A stretch of DNA of 48,197 nucleotides from an uncultured Flavobacteriaceae bacterium (GTDB lineage Bacteria > Bacteroidota > Bacteroidia > Flavobacteriales > Flavobacteriaceae). A program made the position numbers and the translations under genes. Where the stretch lies: the NCBI GenBank assembly GCA_905479095.1, contig CAJQLD010000063.1, forward strand, positions 1 to 48,197, read 5' to 3'. Below the pieces are notes generated by a model that ran no database searches, was not told the origin of the DNA, and was given only the letters and a program-made list of their open reading frames with translations. Of the stretch, positions 27,704 to 38,510 are shown in pieces. Within the stretch, counting starts at the first letter, position 1. Every line of letters begins with the position of its first letter.

Positions 27704-27728
27704 TATCAATTTTATGCCTTAGAAGTAT

Positions 27729-27812
27729 CGAAATTATATTTTTACACATTTAGTGGGATGAACATCTATTTAAATGGTCTAAATTCAATTGTTTAAAGTT
27801 TAATGTAAACTT
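27729..27812 (-). promoter_or_regulatory. Candidate ilv promoter region with an inverted repeat
   Basis: On the minus strand, TAATTTCG (27729-27736) resembles the -7 box with one change. Sixty bases upstream is a perfect inverted repeat AAGTTTA-ATG-TAAACTT (27796-27812), a possible operator. No good -33 element is seen. Confidence 0.3.
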
Positions 27813-27869
27813 ATAAAAATCAACCACTTAACACTTATATAGTATGACGTTCAGTGCACAAAAATAATA

Positions 27870-29336
27870 TTAAATTCTCGGTAAATCATTATCATCTTTT
27901 AATGGTAATGCAGAAGTGCCCATTAAATAGGTGTCTACATGATGTGCCGCCTGTCTTCCTTCAGAAATAGCCCACACAATTAATGATTGTCCTCGACGCA
28001 TGTCACCTGCTGCAAATATGCCTGGAACGTTTGTCACGTAATCTTTGGTCGTTGCTTTGATGTTGGTTCTAAAATCCATTTCTAAACCAAACTGATCTGC
28101 CAATGTTTTTTCTGCACCGGTAAATCCGAGTGCCAACAAAACTAAATCACAGTCCCATAATTTTTCTGAGTTTGGAACTTCGTTTAGTTGTGGGCGTTCT
28201 CCTTTCTTAAAAGTCCACTCTACCTCCACTGTTTTTAATGCTTTTAACTTACCCTTACCATCGCCAATAAATTCTTTTGTAGAAACACTAAAAAATCGTT
28301 CGACACCTTCTTGGTGAGATGAGGTCGTTTTGAGCTTCATCGGCCAATATGGCCACGGTTGATTTGCAGGTCTTCCTTCAGATGGTTTCGAAAGAATTTC
28401 AAAATTTGTGACGGAGGTTGCTCCATGACGATTTGAAGTTCCAATACAATCTGATCCTGTGTCACCACCACCAATTACAATCACATTTTTACCTTTGGCT
28501 GATAAGATCTCTTTAAAGTCTACAAGCCCATCTACATACTGGTTGTTTCCTTTTAAAAAATCCATTGCTTGATGCACACCTTCTAGATCAGCGCCAGGAA
28601 TTGGGATGTTTCGTTTAACGGTTGCACCTCCACAAAGCACTACCGCATCAAAATCGGCCTTTAACTGATTGGCGTCTAAATTTTTACCAACGTGCGCATT
28701 TGTTTTAAACACAATGCCTTCTTCTACTAATACGTTTACACGACGGTCAATAACGTTTTTTTCCATTTTAAAATCTGGAATCCCATAACGTAACAACCCT
28801 CCTACCTTAGAGTCTCGTTCAAAAACGGTTACGGTATGTCCGGCTCTGTTTAATTGTTGAGCAGCCGCTAATCCCGCAGGGCCAGAACCAATGACGGCAA
28901 CCGTTTTATCGGTTCTTACTTTGGGAGGCTTTGCAGTGATCCAACCTTCTGTAAAGGCCGTTTCTACAATGTTTTTTTCAATGTTTTCAATGCTTACCGG
29001 ATCTTCATTAATTCCTAAAACACAGGCTTCTTCACAGGGCGCAGGACACAATCTCCCTGTAAATTCTGGAAAATTATTCGTCGAATGTAAAATCTCAGCT
29101 GCTTCTTTCCATTTACCTTTGTAAACTTTATCGTTAAAGTCTGGAATTAAATTCCCGAGTGGGCAACCGCTATGGCAAAACGGTATTCCGCAATCCATAC
29201 AACGCGCACCTTGGTCTTTCAACTTCGATTCTTCAAGTGGAATTGTAAATTCCTTGTAGTTTTTTATTCTCTTTTTTGGTGTCTGATATGTTTCATCCTG
29301 ACGCTCAAATTCTAAAAATCCTGTTATCTTTCCCAT
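27870..29336 (-). CDS. gltD: Glutamate synthase small subunit
   Basis: The NAD(P)H-oxidising beta subunit that feeds electrons to GltB. It is 488 residues. N-terminal iron-sulfur cysteines are Cys46, 49, 54 and 58 (CMDCGIPFCHSGCP) and Cys97, 101 and 105 (CPAPCEEAC). An FAD motif VIGSGPAGLAAAQQ and an NAD(P)H motif VIGGGDTGSDC follow. Its start lies two bases after the gltB stop, so the pair is one transcript. The last bases before the ilv promoter contain no clear terminator. Confidence 0.96.
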   Translation of the reverse strand: MGKITGFLEFERQDETYQTPKKRIKNYKEFTIPLEESKLKDQGARCMDCGIPFCHSGCPLGNLIPDFNDKVYKGKWKEAAEILHSTNNFPEFTGRLCPAPCEEACVLGINEDPVSIENIEKNIVETAFTEGWITAKPPKVRTDKTVAVIGSGPAGLAAAQQLNRAGHTVTVFERDSKVGGLLRYGIPDFKMEKNVIDRRVNVLVEEGIVFKTNAHVGKNLDANQLKADFDAVVLCGGATVKRNIPIPGADLEGVHQAMDFLKGNNQYVDGLVDFKEILSAKGKNVIVIGGGDTGSDCIGTSNRHGATSVTNFEILSKPSEGRPANQPWPYWPMKLKTTSSHQEGVERFFSVSTKEFIGDGKGKLKALKTVEVEWTFKKGERPQLNEVPNSEKLWDCDLVLLALGFTGAEKTLADQFGLEMDFRTNIKATTKDYVTNVPGIFAAGDMRRGQSLIVWAISEGRQAAHHVDTYLMGTSALPLKDDNDLPRI

Positions 29337-29338
29337 CC

Positions 29339-33835
<4,497 letters not shown>

Positions 33836-34108
33836 ACTTAAAATTATTTCTGGTTGAATCTTAATAAGGATGTAATATAATTGGTAAAAGTCGATTTTAA
33901 AAAAAGCCAAGTCACTTTTTCGAAATTCCAATTTAGAATACCTATTTCTGCATTTTGAGCAATTAAATACGCAATAGACTATCGAATAATCAATGAGAAA
34001 TTGACCGCCTATTTAATAACGTATATATAAGGACAGGCCTCACAAAAAACAATTCTAAAAAAACAACAGACTATTGAAATATTAAAAATATTATAAATAA
34101 AATTGCAA

Positions 34109-34130
34109 TACCCTAAAAATTTAGGGGGTT
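34109..34130. promoter_or_regulatory. Distal operator copy, TACCC-N12-GGGTT
   Basis: Imperfect palindrome TACCC-TAAAAATTTAGG-GGGTT with an inner perfect CCCTAAA-AA-TTTAGGG. Its centre at 34119.5 is exactly 52 bp upstream of the next copy. A 17-base core of its reverse complement (CCCCTAAATTTTTAGGG) is identical to the P-II operator at 36786-36809. Confidence 0.65.
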
Positions 34131-34157
34131 AAATTAAATATTACACAAAAGTTATCA

Positions 34158-34185
34158 ATATACCCTTCTTTTTTAAAGGGTATAT
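34158..34185. promoter_or_regulatory. Proximal operator copy, TACCC-N12-GGGTA, before the porin gene
   Basis: Perfect 10-base arms ATATACCCTT / AAGGGTATAT with an 8-base centre. The 22-base core is 34161-34182. It ends 15 bases before the -7 box, so it covers the -33 region and would be centred near -40 from the start of transcription. Confidence 0.7.
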
Positions 34186-34197
34186 GTTAATTATACT

Positions 34198-34205
34198 TAG
34201 TTTTG
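34198..34205 (+). promoter_or_regulatory. -7 box of the porin-amtB promoter
   Basis: TAGTTTTG is an exact match to TAnnTTTG, 40 bases before the ATG. No TTTG is present at -33; the operator lies there instead, the expected picture for an activator-dependent promoter. Confidence 0.6.
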
Positions 34206-34245
34206 AGCCGTTAACTAAAAATATTAACTACTAAAATTAACTATT

Positions 34246-35277
34246 ATGAAAAAAATTATTTTAAGTGCAATTGTTTTTGTTGGAGCCATGACTCTAAACG
34301 CACAAGATGAAGCTCCTAAATTATCAGTTTCTGGAACAGTAGATGTTTATTACAGAGCAAATTTATCTGCTCCAAATGATGAAGATGCTATTGCGCCAGG
34401 ATCTTCTTTTGCACAATTGCCTGGGTTTTCTCTCGGAATGGCAAACGTAATCGCAAGCTATGAAGGCGAAAAAGCTGGGTTTGTTGCGGATTTAGTTTTT
34501 GGTCCAAGAGGAACAGACGCTATTTTTGCATCTCCAATGTATTCAGGTACAGGAAACATTGTTAACCAATTATATGCTTACTGGAATGTAAGTGAATCGG
34601 TAACATTAACAATGGGTAACTTTAATACCTTTTTAGGATATGAAGTGATTTCTCCTGCTGCCAACTTTAACTACAGTACATCTTACTTGTTTTCTTACGG
34701 CCCATTTAGCCACACAGGAATAAAAGCTGATTTTGACTTAGGAAGCGATTGGTCTTTAATGACAGCCGTTATGAATCCTACTGACTTAACAGAATTCAAC
34801 CCAACAGGAGATTATGCTTTTGGTCTTCAACTAGGTTACGCAGGTCAATACCTAAACTACTTAAGCTCTCAAGGCGCATACGAAGTGGATTTTACAGGTG
34901 GGTTTGACTTGTCTGATTCCTTTTTCTTAGGTGTTAACGCTGCTTATTTTGACGCAAGTGATGATAATGACTCTAGTTTTGCTGGAGCTGCTTTATATCC
35001 ACAGATTGCTGCTTCTGAAAGCTTCTCTTTAGGATTAAGAGCTGAATATTTTGTTGAAACTGAAGGGGGCGCGGGTGCTATTGGTGCTTACGATGCTGAT
35101 GGCGATGCAGACATTTTTGCTGTAACATTAACAGGAAGTTATACTGTAGGAAGCTTAATGATTAAACCAGAATTAAGATTAGATTCAGCAAGCGAAGAAG
35201 CTACTTTTATAGATAATGACTTAAAGTCTTCTAAGAGCTTATCATCATTTGTAGTAGCTGCTGTTTATTCTTTCTAG
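34246..35277 (+). CDS. Outer-membrane beta-barrel porin linked to amtB
   Basis: A 343-residue outer-membrane protein with a signal peptide at residues 1-20 (ends LNAQ), and thereafter alternating hydrophobic and polar strands rich in Gly, Ser, Asp and aromatic residues. It ends in a C-terminal aromatic strand VVAAVYSF typical of barrels. It resembles the porin-2/OmpL-like group found next to ammonium transporters in Bacteroidetes. The only downstream gene before a terminator is amtB (37-base gap), so it probably opens the outer membrane to ammonium or another small nitrogen solute during starvation. The substrate is inferred from context. It is controlled by the promoter with two palindromic operators. 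Confidence 0.85.
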   Translation: MKKIILSAIVFVGAMTLNAQDEAPKLSVSGTVDVYYRANLSAPNDEDAIAPGSSFAQLPGFSLGMANVIASYEGEKAGFVADLVFGPRGTDAIFASPMYSGTGNIVNQLYAYWNVSESVTLTMGNFNTFLGYEVISPAANFNYSTSYLFSYGPFSHTGIKADFDLGSDWSLMTAVMNPTDLTEFNPTGDYAFGLQLGYAGQYLNYLSSQGAYEVDFTGGFDLSDSFFLGVNAAYFDASDDNDSSFAGAALYPQIAASESFSLGLRAEYFVETEGGAGAIGAYDADGDADIFAVTLTGSYTVGSLMIKPELRLDSASEEATFIDNDLKSSKSLSSFVVAAVYSF

Positions 35278-35314
35278 TACGCGTACCAATATTAACCAAT
35301 CAAATATATAATTT

Positions 35315-36604
35315 ATGTCACATTTAATTAACAACTTACCTCTAGTAATACAGGATGCCGCTGCGGTTGAGAGTCTTGCTGGAGCGATCAAGGACGACAT
35401 GGGAATGTTATGGATGCTGTTATCTGGTATCTTAGTATTCTTTATGCAGGCTGGTTTTACTTTAGTAGAATCTGGAATGACACGTTCAAAAAATGCAGTG
35501 AACATCGCAATGAAAAACTTGCTTGATATCGCTGTAGGTTCTCTTACCTACTGGTTTGTAGGATACTCTCTCATGTATGGAGACACAACCAATGGTTGGT
35601 TCTTCTGGAGTGGAATTATGCAAGGTGAAGGCGCTGATTTATTCTTCCAAACAATGTTTGCTGCGACTGCTGCAACAATTGTTTCTGGCGCAATTGCTGG
35701 AAGAACAAAGTACTCAACGTACATTATCTTTTCAATCGTAATGACGGCTATTATCTACCCAATTGCAGGGGGATGGCAATGGCAAGGATCGGGTTGGTTA
35801 ACAGAGCTCGGTTTTATTGACTTTGCTGGTTCTTCAATCGTTCATGCTGTCGGTGGTTTTGCTGCTTTAGTTGCTGCTTATATGGTAGGTCCTAGAATTG
35901 GAAAATACATTGACGGAAAAGTAATGCCTATTCCAGGTCACAACCAAATATTAGCAACCTTAGGGGTGTTTATCCTTTGGTTAGGATGGTTTGGTTTTAA
36001 CGGTGGATCTCAACTTGCTTGGGGTGGAGACGATTCAGTTGCTGCTTCTACAGTGGTTTTAATCACGAATCTTTCTGCTGCTGCGGGTGCCTTAGGGGCG
36101 CTTATTACAACATGGATCTGGTACGGTAAGCCAAACTTAGCGCAATCATTAAATGGTGCTTTAGCTGGTTTAGTAAGTATTACTGCAGGGTGTGGAAACA
36201 TGACGGCTGGTGGTGCTGTATTAGCGGGTTTAATTGGTGGTATCATCGTTGTATTCTCTATTGAAATTATCGAAAAGAAACTTAAAATTGACGATGCTAT
36301 TGGTGCGGCATCTGTTCACGGTGTTGTTGGATTCTGGGGAACGATTGTTATCGGACTTTGGGGTGTAGACGGCGATGCTGGACTTGGGATCTTTAACGGA
36401 GGTGGTTCTGCTCAACTTGTAGCACAATTGACTGGAGGGTTGGCATATGCTGTATGGGCTGTCGTTCTTTCCTTTGTAGTCTTTGGAGTCCTTAAGTACA
36501 CTGTTGGATTGCGAGTTACTGAAGAAGAAGAAGTTGCTGGATTAGACATCTCAGAACACGGATCTATTGCATATCCTGGTAAAAGAGAAAGAGGTCAAGA
36601 CTAA
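35315..36604 (+). CDS. amtB: Ammonium transporter, first copy
   Basis: A 429-residue inner-membrane channel with eleven predicted membrane helices. The twin pore histidines are His177 (SIVHAVGGFAALV) and His335 (SVHGVVGFWGTI). The signature FQTMFAATAATIVSGAIAGR is at 111-130. No cleavable signal is obvious; a 30-residue N-terminal segment precedes helix 1. The C-terminal tail (GLDISEHGSIAYPG) carries the cytoplasmic motif used for gating by P-II proteins. It is transcribed with the porin and followed by a terminator at 36677-36710. Confidence 0.96.
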   Translation: MSHLINNLPLVIQDAAAVESLAGAIKDDMGMLWMLLSGILVFFMQAGFTLVESGMTRSKNAVNIAMKNLLDIAVGSLTYWFVGYSLMYGDTTNGWFFWSGIMQGEGADLFFQTMFAATAATIVSGAIAGRTKYSTYIIFSIVMTAIIYPIAGGWQWQGSGWLTELGFIDFAGSSIVHAVGGFAALVAAYMVGPRIGKYIDGKVMPIPGHNQILATLGVFILWLGWFGFNGGSQLAWGGDDSVAASTVVLITNLSAAAGALGALITTWIWYGKPNLAQSLNGALAGLVSITAGCGNMTAGGAVLAGLIGGIIVVFSIEIIEKKLKIDDAIGAASVHGVVGFWGTIVIGLWGVDGDAGLGIFNGGGSAQLVAQLTGGLAYAVWAVVLSFVVFGVLKYTVGLRVTEEEEVAGLDISEHGSIAYPGKRERGQD

Positions 36605-36676
36605 CTTCAAAAAAATATGGAGTATTCATTTACTCTAAAAAAATTAAAAATTAGTTTGTGATTTTTAGTTTGTGTT

Positions 36677-36710
36677 AAAAACCTTAGGGGCTCGCGCTTC
36701 TAGGGTTTTT
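36677..36710 (+). terminator. Intrinsic terminator after the porin-amtB unit
   Basis: Stem AAAAACCTTAG / CTAGGGTTTTT (one G-U pair) with a GC-rich loop region, ending in a T-run, about 70 bases after the amtB stop. It separates this unit from the P-II gene, which therefore needs its own promoter. Confidence 0.75.
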
Positions 36711-36734
36711 ATGTTTAATGCTATTTAGCAACAA

Positions 36735-36756
36735 GCCCTTCAAAATAAACAGGGTA
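36735..36756. promoter_or_regulatory. Degenerate distal operator copy before the P-II gene
   Basis: The right half-site GGGTA (36752-36756) is intact. The left half reads GCCCT, with CCC shifted by one base. The centre at 36745.5 is exactly 52 bp upstream of the perfect copy, the same spacing as in front of the porin gene, which is why I list it. Confidence 0.4.
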
Positions 36757-36785
36757 TTATTGTCATATTCATAAAAATATATACT

Positions 36786-36809
36786 ATACCCCTAAATTTT
36801 TAGGGGTAT
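36786..36809. promoter_or_regulatory. Perfect operator before the P-II-amtB unit
   Basis: Perfect 11-base arms ATACCCCTAAA / TTTAGGGGTAT around a 2-base centre. The 22-base core TACCC-CTAAATTTTTAG-GGGTA ends 14 bases before the -7 box at 36823, matching the layout at the porin promoter within one base. Confidence 0.7.
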
Positions 36810-36822
36810 TTATATTTTTAAT

Positions 36823-36830
36823 TATTTTTG
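36823..36830 (+). promoter_or_regulatory. -7 box of the P-II-amtB promoter
   Basis: TATTTTTG matches TAnnTTTG exactly, 23 bases before the P-II ATG. As at the porin promoter, no -33 TTTG is present and the operator occupies that position. Confidence 0.55.
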
Positions 36831-36853
36831 AATTCAAACTAAACTTAAAACCA

Positions 36854-37192
36854 ATGAAAAAAGTAGAAGCAATCATTAGAAAATCTAAATTTTCTAGTGT
36901 CAAAAAAGCCCTGCACGAAGTCGGTGTGAATTTTTTTTCGTACTGGGACGTTACAGGCCTTGGGAACGAAAAAGAAGGCCATGTATACAGAGGTGTTTCT
37001 TACAGCACGAGTGACATCCAAAGGCGCTATTTATCTATTGTTGTAAATGATGATTTTGAAGAAGTGACCATCAAGGCGATCCTCTCAGCAGGCTCTACAG
37101 GCGATGTTGGTGATGGAAAAATCTTTGTATCACAGGTCGATGAAGTATATAGAATTAGAACCGGCGAAAAAGGCGGAAATACATTAAAATAA
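36854..37192 (+). CDS. glnB: P-II family nitrogen regulator, Bacteroidetes type
   Basis: A 112-residue trimeric signal protein expected to sense 2-oxoglutarate and ATP/ADP and to plug AmtB. Conserved features are the start MKKVEAIIRKSKF, the T-loop tyrosine Tyr50 (YRGVSY, equivalent to Tyr51), the B-loop TGDVGDGKIFV (82-92) and the C-terminal YRIRTGEKG. It departs from enteric GlnB/GlnK in the segment GLGNEKEGHVYRG (35-47). The ligand-binding Gln39 is Glu, and the loop before YRG has one extra and two missing residues. The gene starts six bases before the second amtB ends its spacer, so the pair is co-transcribed from the promoter at 36823. The name glnK would be equally suitable given the amtB linkage. 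Confidence 0.93.
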   Translation: MKKVEAIIRKSKFSSVKKALHEVGVNFFSYWDVTGLGNEKEGHVYRGVSYSTSDIQRRYLSIVVNDDFEEVTIKAILSAGSTGDVGDGKIFVSQVDEVYRIRTGEKGGNTLK

Positions 37193-37197
37193 CAACC

Positions 37198-38436
37198 ATG
37201 GAATTACTAACTATCAATAACGTATGGATGATGATCTGTACGGCACTCGTTTTCTTTATGCATACTGGATTTGCATTTCTAGAAATTGGGCTCACACGTC
37301 AAAAAAACACAATTAATATTTTATTTAAAAACATCTTTATTATAACCGTTGGGCTTCTCCTTTACTATATGGTAGGCTTTAACTTAATGTACCCTGGAGA
37401 TTTTAATGGGTTTATAGGATCTATTGTTCCTGGGATAAGCCCACCAGAAAACGGCATGACTGCCGAGTATGCCGATGGTGGCTATACGTGGTGGACCGAC
37501 TTTTTATTCCAAGGCATGTTTGCCGCAACCGCAGCAACAATTGTTTCTGGAGCCGTTGCGGAACGTATGAAAATCGGAGCCTTTATGATTTTTACGGTTG
37601 TATATGTCGGGTTTATCTATCCAATTGCTGGATCTTGGCAATGGGGTGGCGGATTTTTATCGTCGCTAACCATAGGAGATGCGGAAGGTTTTTATGATTT
37701 TGCTGGATCTACCCTCGTCCACTCTGTAGGGGGATGGGCTGCTTTAGTCGCTGTTTACCTTTTAGGAGCTCGGATTGGGAAGTTTAATAATGGAACGTCT
37801 CAGGCCATTCCAGGACACAACATCCCATTAGCAACGGCTGGAGTTCTTATTCTTTGGTTGGGCTGGTTTGGATTTAACGGCGGTTCTGTATTATCAGCAA
37901 ACCCCGAAGCAACGTCCTTAACTTTGGTAACCACCTGTTTGGCCGCTGCCGCTGGTGGTGTCGTCGCAATGATTACCTCAACGATCTTATATAAAAATTT
38001 AGATTTAACAATGTTCCTAAATGGTATTTTAGGTGGACTTGTAGGGATTACTGCCGGTGCAGACCAGATGAGCCCAGAAGATGCCATTTTAATTGGAGCG
38101 ATTGCTGGCGCACTCATAGTATTTGCAGTGAGCTTAGTTGATAAAATTAAATTAGATGACCCCGTAGGGGCCATTGCTGTACACCTTATTTGTGGTGTAT
38201 GGGGAACCTTAGCTGTTGGACTTTTTGGCGCCAAAGCAGGGGTTGATCAGTTTCTCGTTCAACTCATTGGAGTTTTGTGTTATGCTGTGTTTTGTATCGC
38301 GACTTCTTTCCTTATCATCTTCGCATTAAAGAAGACCATGGGTATTAGAGTCTCGGAACGAGAAGAACTAGAAGGTCTTGATGCCCACGAACACCAAATG
38401 GATGCTTACCCCGATTTTAGGTTAAATGAACATTAA
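37198..38436 (+). CDS. amtB: Ammonium transporter, second copy
   Basis: A 412-residue paralog of the channel at 35315. The N-terminus begins directly with helix 1 (NNVWMMICTALVFFMHTGFAF). The pore histidines are His175 (STLVHSVGGWAALV) and His329 (IAVHLICGVWGTL), and the signature FLFQGMFAATAATIVSGAVAER is complete. It carries an extra loop of about 25 residues between helices 2 and 3 (PGISPPENGMTAEYADGGY) absent from the first copy. The C-terminal tail ends GLDAHEHQMDAYPDF. It lies five bases after the P-II gene, the standard glnK-amtB couple, and is followed by a bidirectional terminator. Confidence 0.96.
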   Translation: MELLTINNVWMMICTALVFFMHTGFAFLEIGLTRQKNTINILFKNIFIITVGLLLYYMVGFNLMYPGDFNGFIGSIVPGISPPENGMTAEYADGGYTWWTDFLFQGMFAATAATIVSGAVAERMKIGAFMIFTVVYVGFIYPIAGSWQWGGGFLSSLTIGDAEGFYDFAGSTLVHSVGGWAALVAVYLLGARIGKFNNGTSQAIPGHNIPLATAGVLILWLGWFGFNGGSVLSANPEATSLTLVTTCLAAAAGGVVAMITSTILYKNLDLTMFLNGILGGLVGITAGADQMSPEDAILIGAIAGALIVFAVSLVDKIKLDDPVGAIAVHLICGVWGTLAVGLFGAKAGVDQFLVQLIGVLCYAVFCIATSFLIIFALKKTMGIRVSEREELEGLDAHEHQMDAYPDFRLNEH

Positions 38437-38458
38437 CCACCTTGTTTAATTAGTCAAC

Positions 38459-38492
38459 AAAAAACCTCAAAAGATATCTTTTGAGGTTTTTT
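38459..38492. terminator. Bidirectional terminator between amtB and ppc
   Basis: A perfect 34-base palindrome with arms AAAAAACCTCAAAAGAT / ATCTTTTGAGGTTTTTT. It lies 22 bases after the amtB stop and 18 bases after the convergent ppc stop, with T-runs in both directions. Confidence 0.9.
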
Positions 38493-38510
38493 AATTTAAA
38501 GTGTTTTGAT

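Larger units (their letters stand above)
33836..34245. other. Divergent gltB / porin intergenic region (410 bp)
   Basis: No gene is visible. The gltB-proximal 240 bases are AT-rich and hold no convincing minus-strand promoter that I can point to. The porin-proximal half contains two 22-base palindromes (34109-34130 and 34161-34182) and a perfect -7 box (34198-34205), described separately. Confidence 0.7.

Noticed and set aside
27704-27709. TTG start two codons upstream of ilvD
   Set aside because: The ATG at 27703 follows immediately and matches the usual N-terminus.
33836-33931. Upstream extension of gltB by 32 codons
   Set aside because: The known N-terminus is a short propeptide before the catalytic cysteine; the ATG at 33835 gives that exactly.
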